This document shows, one piece after another, positions 26,278-34,672 of a DNA stretch of 64,000 bases. The translations under genes were made by a program, and so were the position numbers. A model generated the notes under the pieces. The model was not told where the DNA came from. It saw nothing but the letters and a program-made list of their open reading frames with translations, and did no database searches. Source of the stretch: Ignavibacteriales bacterium (GTDB lineage Bacteria; Bacteroidota; Ignavibacteria; Ignavibacteriales; Ignavibacteriaceae); the NCBI GenBank assembly GCA_020061465.1, contig JAGUYG010000083.1, forward strand, positions 1 to 64,000. Direction: 5' to 3'. How positions within the stretch are numbered: position 1 is the stretch's first letter; every line of letters starts with the position of its first letter.

Positions 26278-27952
26278 TGATTATCAAAGAAGGGTAGCAT
26301 ATCAACTTGAAAGTAACACTTTAGTGTCTGCGAGTCCTGGCTCTGGTAAAACAAAAACGCTTGTGGCACGGGCTGAACATAAATTAGATTCATTGCCTGC
26401 AAAAAAAACATTAGCTTTGATTACATATACAAATGCAGCGGCTGATGAAATAGCTTCGAGATTAGTATCTAATACTCCAATATTTATTGGAACCATTCAT
26501 AGATTTTGTCTTGAATATATCTTAAGACCGTTTTCATGGTTATATAACTGGTCAAAACCAAGAATTGCTAGTTATGAAAATCTACGTCAATTCATTGATG
26601 ATAATGTTGATTTATCTTTGACCATTGATGATTTAAATATGATTCGCAAGGATATACATGGGAATATTGATTTAACTGTAGATTGGAATAATAACAATGC
26701 GATCGAAGAGGTAGCATTTAAATATTATTCATATCTGGAACGTATTAATGTCATAGATTTTAATGAAATTCTATATAGGTCTTTCAAAATAGTCGCTGAA
26801 AATAAATTTGTAGCCATATCTTTATCTAATAAGTTTTATGAAATATTAATTGATGAGTTTCAAGACACTAGTTATTTCCAATACAGTATATTAAAAATAA
26901 TTAACGATTCTGGACCCACCACCTATTTTATGGTTGGTGATGAAAGACAAAGCATTTATCGTTTTGCTGGTGCATTCAGTGGATCATTCCAAAATGCTCA
27001 GACTGATTTTTCGACTAATATTGAAAATTTACCCATTACTTATAGATCAACTAATAATATAGTAAAGGCATATTGTTCTCTTTTTGAGAATCACCCTGAA
27101 ATAATAAATGAATCTGAGAATAATTGCATTTCTATTCCAATACAGTCTATAGAATATGATAGAAATAATCATGCTGGAATTTTGCGACAAATAATTAGTC
27201 ATTTGTATGTTAACAATGGTATACCTCTATCAGAAATAGCAATCCTTTCTGCAAGATGGCAAGAATCTTTTTTTGCAAGCAGAGAGTTAAGAGTTAATTA
27301 TAATGTTGTGGGATTAGGTGCATTACCACACCCATCTCGTAATTTGAACAACTCTACTTTTAACCTTTTTAGAACTTTAGTCCAATTTAGATATCGACAA
27401 TCTATTGGTCGTTTAAGAGCTATTAAACGTGCTATTGAATTACATTTTCTTGAAAATGGTGTTTCATACGAAGAAAAAGCAATAAACGTAATACAAAATA
27501 AATTGCTTGAAAGTATTATTGGAGTTGATACTTTAATTCCTTTAGAAAATGGTTTGCTAGTTGTCTTAGATATATTTAATAATACATTTCAAGTTGATCA
27601 CCCAACATTTCACGACATTATTTTAAGGATTCAACCTGATGAATTACCATTATGGTCGTTAGCTAAATACTTTAAAACACTTTCTGGTGTTGATGGAATT
27701 ACAATTAACACTATTCATCAAGCAAAAGGTCTTGAATTTGAAGCAGTTGTTCTTGATTCGATTAATACTGGTAGAATTCCTTATCAAGTATGGGATTCAA
27801 GAAATAGGCAATATTTGCCTCCAACTCCAATTAGTATTGAAGATGGCAGAAAACTTTTTTATGTAGCTGTTAGTCGAGCAAAAAAACATTTGGTAATAAC
27901 ACATAATTGGAATCCATCTTTTTTTGTTGATATTATTCGAAGCGAGGTATAA
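26270..27952 (+). CDS. gajB: Gabija GajB: UvrD-like helicase
   Basis: This 560-aa superfamily 1 helicase has Walker A SASPGSGKTKT (residues 19-29), ILIDEFQDTS near 193, MVGDERQSIYRFAGA near 222, TIHQAKGLEFEAVVLD near 480, and LFYVAVSRAKKH near 531. In Gabija, GajB senses DNA ends and works with GajA against phage. It overlaps gajA by 8 bases. Its TAA stop (27950-27952) lies inside the R'' box of the following attC-like site, so gene and site are tightly joined. Confidence 0.88.
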   Translation: MLNDYQRRVAYQLESNTLVSASPGSGKTKTLVARAEHKLDSLPAKKTLALITYTNAAADEIASRLVSNTPIFIGTIHRFCLEYILRPFSWLYNWSKPRIASYENLRQFIDDNVDLSLTIDDLNMIRKDIHGNIDLTVDWNNNNAIEEVAFKYYSYLERINVIDFNEILYRSFKIVAENKFVAISLSNKFYEILIDEFQDTSYFQYSILKIINDSGPTTYFMVGDERQSIYRFAGAFSGSFQNAQTDFSTNIENLPITYRSTNNIVKAYCSLFENHPEIINESENNCISIPIQSIEYDRNNHAGILRQIISHLYVNNGIPLSEIAILSARWQESFFASRELRVNYNVVGLGALPHPSRNLNNSTFNLFRTLVQFRYRQSIGRLRAIKRAIELHFLENGVSYEEKAINVIQNKLLESIIGVDTLIPLENGLLVVLDIFNNTFQVDHPTFHDIILRIQPDELPLWSLAKYFKTLSGVDGITINTIHQAKGLEFEAVVLDSINTGRIPYQVWDSRNRQYLPPTPISIEDGRKLFYVAVSRAKKHLVITHNWNPSFFVDIIRSEV

Positions 27953-28134
27953 CCCGCCGCTCAACACGGACAGCATTTTTCAAAGCGGCAATTGTGTAAT
28001 TATAAAGTTGTGTTTGCAAAGCTAAGTTACTCTTTAGGGTAGGTTGTTATAAGAAACATTTTTATAAATAAAAGTTATTGCTTCTATTCGGCATTCTTGC
28101 TCTGGGCAGTAGCTTAAACACAACGCCGTTATAT
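27944..28134 (+). repeat. attC-like site d
   Basis: GAGGTATAAC (27944-27953) matches the complement of the Gabija cassette start GTTATACATC at 9 of 10 positions. CCGCCGCTCAACACGGACAGC follows as the L'' region. The L'-R' end TCTGGGCAGTAGCTTAA...AACGCCGTTATAT (28101-28134) aligns with the ends of sites b, c and g. The interior carries AAGTTACTCTTTAGGGTAG (28024-28042). Confidence 0.66.
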
Positions 28135-28194
28135 GCACAGTAAATAAATTAATTATGTCCTATATTACAGACAAAAAATTTTGGAAAAACATCA

Positions 28195-30129
28195 ATGAAA
28201 TTATTTAAAATATTAGAAAATCAACTCAAGAAAGAACCCAACTTCGTTTCCGACAACGGAGAACTGAAAAAATGGGTGGTGCTGAACAAAGCACAGAATT
28301 TTGACGAAGAACTTATTGGTCTGTTGCTCGACAATAACGACTTGAAAGAGAAGTTTTTTGTAAAAGTTAAAGGCACGATGGTTTTTAATCAAAACTTGTT
28401 TGTGCAATTCTTAGAGCAAAAAAACTACCTGAACGACAGCTACACTCAATACAAAAAAAAGGTTGGACTGACCATTGACGGCAAATACTTAAAACAACGC
28501 AACGAAGTGGCTTTAGTATGGCCTTTTAAAGACTGCATTTTGGAAGGCGGACAAAGCCGGGAAGAAGATAAACGGGAAGAAATTTTCTTCAATGAAATTT
28601 TAGCACAAGACGAAATTACACAACTCTTAGAACCAAAAGTTTTAACCAACGCAAAACGCATTGACAAGGAGGGTGAAAAACCACTTGACCAATTTAACCG
28701 AAACGAAAACGGCACAATAACAGACAACTTGATTATAAAAGGTAACAACCTATTGGCCTTGCATACTTTGAAAGAAGAATTTGCAGGGAAAGTTAAACTG
28801 ATTTACATAGACCCGCCATATAATACAGGCGGTGAAGCCGAAACTTTTACCTACAATAACAATTTTAATCATTCAACCTTTTACACTTTTCTTAAAAACA
28901 GGCTTCAAATAGCAAAGACATTTTTACGGGAAGATGGGTTTATTTGTATCGCAATAGACCACTTCGAATTATATTACTTGGGAGTTATTGCAGATGAAAT
29001 CTTTGGAAGAGATAACAAAGTTGGAGTAGTAACTGTAGTTCATAAACCTGAAGGAAGAAATCAGGAAAAGTTTTTTGGTACTTCGAATGAATTTATGTTA
29101 GTCTATGCTAAAAATAAAAGTATTGCGGAGTTTCAAGATGTAATTTTAGACAAAGAATTGGCTGAGCGATATGATAAAGAAGATGATGGTGGAAAGTATA
29201 GATTGAAAAATTTTATCAGATTAACTGATGGAAAATATAGTTTACGGGAGAATAAACCCCACTTCTATTATCCAATTTACGTTAGTAAGACATTAGATAA
29301 ATTCAGTATAGAACCTATTGAAGACTATACCCCAGTTTATCCAATAACAGATAAAGGAGTTGAAAGAACTTGGAAAACTACTGAAAAAACTTTCTTGAAA
29401 TTGGTTAGCGAAAATAAAATAGTAGCTGAAAAATCTGAAGATGGTAGTATTGCACTTTTTGAAAAACTTAGAGAAAAACAAGTAATAAAAACTCATTGGA
29501 TTAAGAAAGAGTATCACGCATATCATTTTGGAACAAAGCTTTTGGAAAACACACTTGGAAGAAAGGCTTTCAGTTTTCCTAAATCATTATATACGGTTTT
29601 TGATACCTTAAAAATAATAACTGAACCTGAAGATATTATAATGGATTTTCACGCAGGTTCGGGAACAACAGCACACGCAGTAATTGAGTTAAACAAGGAA
29701 GATGATGGGAATAGACAATTCATTTTAGTTGAACAACTAAATGAACATATTGATATTTGTAATGAACGTATTCAAAAAGTTTTATTAAAGAATAATGCAG
29801 CACTTTCCTTCATCTATCTCGAACTGAAAAAATACAACCAAACTTTCATTGAGCAGCTAGAAGAAGCCAAAAATACTAAAGCACTTTTAAAGATCTGGGA
29901 ACAGATGAAAACCAAATCATTCCTAAATTACAATGTGGATATTAAAAAACAAGAAGAACACATTGAAGACTTTAAAGCCCTAAGTCTGAAAGAGCAGAAA
30001 CAACACCTTTGCGAACTGTTGGACAAAAACCAACTGTATGTAAATCTTTCTTCGCTCAACGACCAGGACTTTGCCTGCACCGAAAAAGAAAAGAAAGTAA
30101 CCAAAGATTTTTACCAAATTAAAGAATAA
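28195..30129 (+). CDS. mod: Type III restriction-modification methyltransferase (Mod)
   Basis: This 644-aa beta-class adenine-N6 methyltransferase has the DPPY motif LIYIDPPYNTGG near residue 203, ahead of the AdoMet motif DFHAGSGTTAHAV near 484. That is the order seen in Mod proteins. The region between should hold the target-recognition domain, roughly 270-440. Its base composition is more AT-rich than the flanks, as usual for swapped recognition domains. The res gene follows after 4 bases. It is the first gene of a two-gene cassette that starts at GTTATATGC (28128). Confidence 0.93.
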   Translation: MKLFKILENQLKKEPNFVSDNGELKKWVVLNKAQNFDEELIGLLLDNNDLKEKFFVKVKGTMVFNQNLFVQFLEQKNYLNDSYTQYKKKVGLTIDGKYLKQRNEVALVWPFKDCILEGGQSREEDKREEIFFNEILAQDEITQLLEPKVLTNAKRIDKEGEKPLDQFNRNENGTITDNLIIKGNNLLALHTLKEEFAGKVKLIYIDPPYNTGGEAETFTYNNNFNHSTFYTFLKNRLQIAKTFLREDGFICIAIDHFELYYLGVIADEIFGRDNKVGVVTVVHKPEGRNQEKFFGTSNEFMLVYAKNKSIAEFQDVILDKELAERYDKEDDGGKYRLKNFIRLTDGKYSLRENKPHFYYPIYVSKTLDKFSIEPIEDYTPVYPITDKGVERTWKTTEKTFLKLVSENKIVAEKSEDGSIALFEKLREKQVIKTHWIKKEYHAYHFGTKLLENTLGRKAFSFPKSLYTVFDTLKIITEPEDIIMDFHAGSGTTAHAVIELNKEDDGNRQFILVEQLNEHIDICNERIQKVLLKNNAALSFIYLELKKYNQTFIEQLEEAKNTKALLKIWEQMKTKSFLNYNVDIKKQEEHIEDFKALSLKEQKQHLCELLDKNQLYVNLSSLNDQDFACTEKEKKVTKDFYQIKE

Positions 30130-30133
30130 GCAA

Positions 30134-32695
30134 ATGGCGTTTCTACACGAAATATTCAACAATCCATTTGCCCGTAAAACCTTAGCACAAGTTGCCTTGC
30201 CAAATGGAATAAGTGATAATTTGAAATTCGATATTCGTCCTTATCAGGAAGAAGCTTTCAAACGCTATTTATACACTGAGCAAGAAGATTTTGAAGAAAA
30301 GCCAAAGAAACCTTTGCACTTGCTTTTCAATATGGCAACAGGAAGCGGAAAAACGTTGATAATGGCAGGTTTGATGTTGCACCTTAGCGAAAAAGGCTAT
30401 CGAAATTTTCTGTTTTTTGTAAACAGCAACAATATCATTCAAAAGACGAAAGATAATTTTCTGAATCCTCAGGCTTCAAAATATTTGTTCAACGACAAAA
30501 TTGTGCTTGAAGGAAAAGAAGTGTTAATCAAAGAGATTGATAATTTTGAAGAAGCCGACAATCAAAATATCAATATCAAGTTTACTACCATTCAGCAACT
30601 GCATATTGACCTAAACAACACCAAGGAGAACAGTGTAACCTACGAAGATTTTAAGGACAAGAAAATGGTGCTGATTGCTGACGAAGCTCACCATTTAAGT
30701 TCAGCCACCAGAAGCAACGGAGCATTATTCGGTAGTTGGGAAGGAACGGTTTTAGAAATTCTCAATCAAAACTTTAATAATATCCTTTTAGAATTTACAG
30801 CAACATTAGACTATGAAAGCCGAGAAATCGTAAACAAGTATCAGGAAAAAGTCATTTTCAAATACGACCTTGCCCAGTTCCGAATTGATAAGTATTCCAA
30901 AGAAATCAACCTTATCCGTTCCTTGTATGACGAGCAAGAGCGAATTATACAAGCCTTGATATTGAATTTGTATCGCCAAGATTTGGCAAATTCAAACAAT
31001 ATCAATTTGAAGCCGGTAATTCTATTCAAGGCAAAACGAACAATCAAAGAATCTGAACAGAACAAAGAGAATTTCCACAAACTAATTGATGATTTTTCCG
31101 TGGCAATGGTGGAAAAAATCAAAAAGACTTCCACCGTTCCCATCGTTCAAAAGGCTTTCCAGTTTTTTGTCGCAAAAGAAATTTCAGCTAACGAAATTGT
31201 GAAACGCGTACAAGCCAATTTCAGATTTGAAAACTGCCTGAGTGCTAACAATGATGCAGAAGCGGAACAAAATCAAATTTTGCTCAACACTTTGGAAGAT
31301 GAAAACAATCCAATCCGTGCCGTTTTTGCCGTACAGAAGTTGAACGAAGGTTGGGATGTACTGAATTTGTTTGACATTGTTCGTCTGTATGAAGGAAGAG
31401 ATGGCAGAGAAAATAGACCAGGCAAAACAACAATTTCCGAAGCACAGCTTATTGGTAGAGGCGCAAGATATTATCCCTTTACATTAGAAGAAGGACAGGA
31501 CAAATACACCCGAAAATTTGATGATAATATTTCCAATGACTTGAAAACACTGGAAGAGTTGTATTACCACACCAAAGAAGACAGTAAATATATCTCAGAA
31601 TTAAAAATTGCTCTGGTAGAATCCGGCATTTATGAAGATGATGAAAACTTGGTTTCAAAGCAGCTTACTTTAAAATTAGAATTTAAGGGAACGGATTTTT
31701 ATCGAGACGGGCACGTTTTATTCAATAAAAAAGTGCCAAAGAGCTTTGACAATATAAAATCATTTGCAGACTTAGGAGTAAAGAAAACAAACTATCGTCA
31801 TACCCTATCTTCGGGAGTTGGCAGAATGTCGAGTGCATTTTTTGAAATGGAAAATCCGACTTCAAATGATGAAGTGATTAAAACCAAAGATGTAAAAATG
31901 ATGGATATTCCTAAAAACATATTACGATTTGCATTAAGCCAAAATCCGTTTTACTATTTTGATAGTTTATCACATTACTTCCCAAGTGTAAGTTCACTTT
32001 CCAATTTCATTGACAGCACAGACTTTTTAGCAGGCTTGGAAATCACTTTTAGCGGAACAGTAAACCGATTAAAAGAAATTAGCCACTTTGACTATTTGCA
32101 AGCCCTGAACGGACTTTTGCAAAGCATTGAAGCGGACATTAAGAGCAATTCAACCGAATACGAAGGTTCAGACTATATTTCTGATCATATTCGCAATGCT
32201 TTTAAAGACAAGGAAATTAGAATAAATAAATATGATGAGAGAGCAAAAGGTCAAGAAGAATTAGTAGCCAACGAACCTTGGTATGTATACAACGCAAACT
32301 ACGGAACAATTGAAGAAAAGAAGTTTGTAGAACTTTTTGCCAGACGCTTTGAAGGACTGAATCAGAAGTTTGAAAACATTTACCTAATCCGTAATGAAAG
32401 AGAAATTAAAATCTTCGACAAACTCGGACGAGCTTTTGAACCTGACTTTTTACTTTTCTGCAAACAACGCGACGGAGAACAGATGACTTATCAGGTATTC
32501 ATTGAGCCAAAAGGCGAACATATTGCAAACAGCAAGGATAATAAATGGAAAGAAGACTTTTTGAAAGAAATCAGAACTGATCAAAAGACAATCAAAATCC
32601 ACACGGACACTTACTTAATCACAGCCGTTCCTTTCTACAATTACGCAAACGAAAATGAATTTAAAACGACATTAGAAAGTACATTAAAAATATAA
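30134..32695 (+). CDS. res: Type III restriction enzyme (Res)
   Basis: The 853-aa subunit combines a superfamily 2 helicase with a C-terminal nuclease. Walker A is NMATGSGKTLIMAGL (residues 62-76). The DEAH-type Walker B is LIADEAHHLS near 180, NEGWDVLNLFDIVRLYE is near 407, and motif VI is QLIGRGARYY near 442. A PD-(D/E)xK nuclease lies near the end: FEPDFLLF near 771 and YQVFIEPKG near 790. With Mod it cuts unmodified foreign DNA, driven by ATP hydrolysis. The gene looks complete. Confidence 0.93.
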   Translation: MAFLHEIFNNPFARKTLAQVALPNGISDNLKFDIRPYQEEAFKRYLYTEQEDFEEKPKKPLHLLFNMATGSGKTLIMAGLMLHLSEKGYRNFLFFVNSNNIIQKTKDNFLNPQASKYLFNDKIVLEGKEVLIKEIDNFEEADNQNINIKFTTIQQLHIDLNNTKENSVTYEDFKDKKMVLIADEAHHLSSATRSNGALFGSWEGTVLEILNQNFNNILLEFTATLDYESREIVNKYQEKVIFKYDLAQFRIDKYSKEINLIRSLYDEQERIIQALILNLYRQDLANSNNINLKPVILFKAKRTIKESEQNKENFHKLIDDFSVAMVEKIKKTSTVPIVQKAFQFFVAKEISANEIVKRVQANFRFENCLSANNDAEAEQNQILLNTLEDENNPIRAVFAVQKLNEGWDVLNLFDIVRLYEGRDGRENRPGKTTISEAQLIGRGARYYPFTLEEGQDKYTRKFDDNISNDLKTLEELYYHTKEDSKYISELKIALVESGIYEDDENLVSKQLTLKLEFKGTDFYRDGHVLFNKKVPKSFDNIKSFADLGVKKTNYRHTLSSGVGRMSSAFFEMENPTSNDEVIKTKDVKMMDIPKNILRFALSQNPFYYFDSLSHYFPSVSSLSNFIDSTDFLAGLEITFSGTVNRLKEISHFDYLQALNGLLQSIEADIKSNSTEYEGSDYISDHIRNAFKDKEIRINKYDERAKGQEELVANEPWYVYNANYGTIEEKKFVELFARRFEGLNQKFENIYLIRNEREIKIFDKLGRAFEPDFLLFCKQRDGEQMTYQVFIEPKGEHIANSKDNKWKEDFLKEIRTDQKTIKIHTDTYLITAVPFYNYANENEFKTTLESTLKI

Positions 32696-32705
32696 ATCTT
32701 AAATC

Positions 32706-32726
32706 GCATATAACACGCCATTATGT
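32706..32726 (+). repeat. attC-like site e, collapsed to its outer boxes
   Basis: GCATATAAC (32706-32714) is a perfect complement of the restriction cassette start GTTATATGC (28128-28136). Only ACGCC separates it from the next core ATTATGT. The hairpin interior present in the other sites is gone, probably lost by deletion between ACGCC copies that normally flank the interior. Such a site should no longer fold for recombination. Confidence 0.5.
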
Positions 32727-33577
32727 TACAAAATTATATGAACAAAATAGAATTAAATCCATCCATTTTTAAACATATTGAAGCAATAAAGACAAATTCT
32801 GAAAATTTCTTCAATGCGTTTCCAAATCTTCTTCTTGCCGCTGAGGAAATCCATGATATTTTTGACCAATTATTTGTAGAACAATTCCAACAAAAAAATA
32901 ATGCGCTATGGGAGGCTTCCGTCCATAAAATGATTTTTGGTGCTCATTCTAGTTGGTTACAGGGGATAATATTGACAGCAGCAGGTTTAAATGAGACCGG
33001 TTTAATTAGTATTCGCAGAGGTATTGAATATGTATGCTATTCATCGAAAATAAAACAGTCCGATGAAAAAAACATCATTTGGTTAGATCGAGGAATGGAT
33101 GATGAAAAAGATAGATTATTTAGTAGTAAGTTTTCAATTCCTTCAAAATATTTTACTGATAAATATAAAAATTTAAAAGCTCTTTTAGTTTGGCATGATT
33201 ATGCATCTTTGTTTGGTGCTCACGGAAATTTCACATCATTAATTAGTAAATGGGATTCAGAATCAGAAGGAAGTATGAAAATGTTCTTCCATGATAATCC
33301 ACAAAGAACACCTTTATCAACTGGTGTAGCGGTTCGTATTGGCAGTTTTATGATTACTGCATTCTTTGAAACTTTTAAGGGAAATATAAAAGATGAACAA
33401 GCATTTCAAGAAAAAATAGAAATTATGAATGAGATATTAAATAAGGCTCGTGTTGAGGTTATTAATTACGAATCAAAAGGCAAAGTAACGTTTGAAGATT
33501 TATTAGCTGTATATAGTAGAGAGGATCCTGCAATCGAAGAGATGTATCTAAAGTTAAAAGAAAAATATTGCAAATAA
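32723..33577 (+). CDS. Cassette protein, helical, unknown
   Basis: The 284-aa frame opens at ATG 32723, inside the collapsed core site. ATG 32738 (MNKIELNPSIF, 279 aa) is the more natural start, though neither has a clear ribosome binding site. The product is mostly helical and soluble. A conserved-looking stretch, HSSWLQGIILTAAGLNETGL then SIRRGIEYVCYSSKI, lies near residues 75-110. I do not recognise the family. It is the only gene of its cassette; the closing box GCAACATAAC (33584-33593) complements the start TTATGTTAC. Confidence 0.65.
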   Translation: MLQNYMNKIELNPSIFKHIEAIKTNSENFFNAFPNLLLAAEEIHDIFDQLFVEQFQQKNNALWEASVHKMIFGAHSSWLQGIILTAAGLNETGLISIRRGIEYVCYSSKIKQSDEKNIIWLDRGMDDEKDRLFSSKFSIPSKYFTDKYKNLKALLVWHDYASLFGAHGNFTSLISKWDSESEGSMKMFFHDNPQRTPLSTGVAVRIGSFMITAFFETFKGNIKDEQAFQEKIEIMNEILNKARVEVINYESKGKVTFEDLLAVYSREDPAIEEMYLKLKEKYCK

Positions 33578-33583
33578 ATAAAA

Positions 33584-33927
33584 GCAACATAACCTCTTTA
33601 ATCTGCCTTCAGCAGACAAGTAAGTAAAAAGTCTCCGCTTCGCCTTTGGCTCTGCCGGGACAGGCAAGCGGATAAAGTTATTCCATGAAATAATTATTTT
33701 ACCATTTACGGAGCGTCTTTTCCCGAAGGGACAGGTTGCTTCGAGGGATTGGGTGTTCATAATATGACTCCTAATATATTTTTTTGTTTATTTAAGTACT
33801 TTCTACGAGCACACAAAAATTATACTTGAAAGCAGAAAGGCTTGTCCGAAGGATCGTTCCGACCTACCGACAGGCAGGCACAATTTTATTTTTTAATTAA
33901 CTAAGCGTAAGATAGAAATCGTTATGC
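33584..33927 (+). repeat. attC-like site f, enlarged by repeats
   Basis: GCAACATAAC (33584-33593) pairs with the start of its cassette at 9 of 10 positions. The right core GTTATGC is at 33921-33927. The 344-base interior holds the block shared with site a (33696-33770), a CCGAAGGATCGTTCCGA repeat (near 33846), and a 26-base end identical to that of site a. No gene lies in the 372-base gap. Confidence 0.55.
33696..33770 (+). repeat. Dispersed repeat copy 2 inside attC-like site f
   Basis: Nearly identical to 22201-22275, differing at only a handful of positions. The two copies lie 11.5 kb apart in direct orientation and flank the Gabija and type III restriction cassettes. Recombination between them could delete that whole block. 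Confidence 0.7.
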
Positions 33928-33949
33928 GTATTAAAAATGGAGATTCACA

Positions 33950-34384
33950 ATGATTAAATATATTTCCAAGTTTGCTCTTTTAATTCTTCTTGCATCAATT
34001 ATCATATTGCTGGTCACTGAAAATTTTCTGTCAGACTCACCATTTATAATAATTGGACAATTGCTCTGTGTTGGTTTTAGTATTTGGGCACGTCGCAGTT
34101 TTCAAAAAAATCAGTTTAGTATTCATGCTGAACCTTCAAATGGTTTACTTCTTACGATAGGTCCGTATAAATACGTACGTCACCCTATGTATACCTCGGC
34201 ATTGTTTCTTATATGGATAAGCATTGCTGGTCATCTGTCTATATTGACTATTTCAATTGCCGTAATTGTAACAACAGTAATAGCAATTCGTATAATTAGC
34301 GAAGAACAATTACTTTCTTTAAGATTTTCTGATTATCAAAATTATAAATTAAAAACTAAAACTATAATCCCATTTCTATACTGA
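33950..34384 (+). CDS. ICMT/PEMT-like membrane methyltransferase
   Basis: This 144-aa membrane protein has about four hydrophobic segments (residues 5-25, 28-45, 75-92, 94-113). The family motif GPYKYVRHPMYTSAL, near 61-75, is typical of isoprenylcysteine carboxyl methyltransferase-like and phospholipid methyltransferase-like proteins. The C-terminal EEQLLSLRFSDYQNYK fits too. Bacterial members methylate small or membrane substrates using AdoMet, but the substrate here is unknown. It is the only gene of the cassette starting at GTTATGC (33921). Confidence 0.82.
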   Translation: MIKYISKFALLILLASIIILLVTENFLSDSPFIIIGQLLCVGFSIWARRSFQKNQFSIHAEPSNGLLLTIGPYKYVRHPMYTSALFLIWISIAGHLSILTISIAVIVTTVIAIRIISEEQLLSLRFSDYQNYKLKTKTIIPFLY

Positions 34385-34416
34385 TGATTTTATTATAAGA
34401 TATTAAATAGAAATTA

Positions 34417-34634
34417 GTGCCTAATCATCAAATCAATCCGCTAGTGTGAGCTAGCGGCTATGATGCAGTTCTTAAGTTTTGTGTTTTATGAAAGTTACTC
34501 TTTAAAGTAGTTAATGTTGGAAAGTTAGTTCCGCCTTGCTTGCAAAGAAAAATAAGCAAGGCTACAGTTCTAAACATTTTTAAATAAAAAATATTGTGGT
34601 TCCGGGCGGCGGGTTATTTGCAACGCCGGCAGGC
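34417..34634 (+). repeat. attC-like site g, degenerate
   Basis: GTGCCTAATC (34417-34426) partly complements the right core GGCAGGCAC (34628-34636). The L'-R' end TTCCGGGCGGCGGGTTATT..AACGCCGGCAGGC aligns with sites b, c and d. The interior carries AAGTTACTCTTTAAAGTAG (34492-34510), as in sites c and d. The core has drifted from GTTRRRY. The 288-base gap holds no gene. Confidence 0.5.
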
Positions 34635-34672
34635 ACATGTGTAATAAGCATACAAACAAACGGGGATTAGAT

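Noticed and set aside
22159-34634. An integron integrase (intI) or other recombinase within the array
   Set aside because: No frame on either strand resembles a tyrosine or serine recombinase. The array is therefore described as integrase-less.
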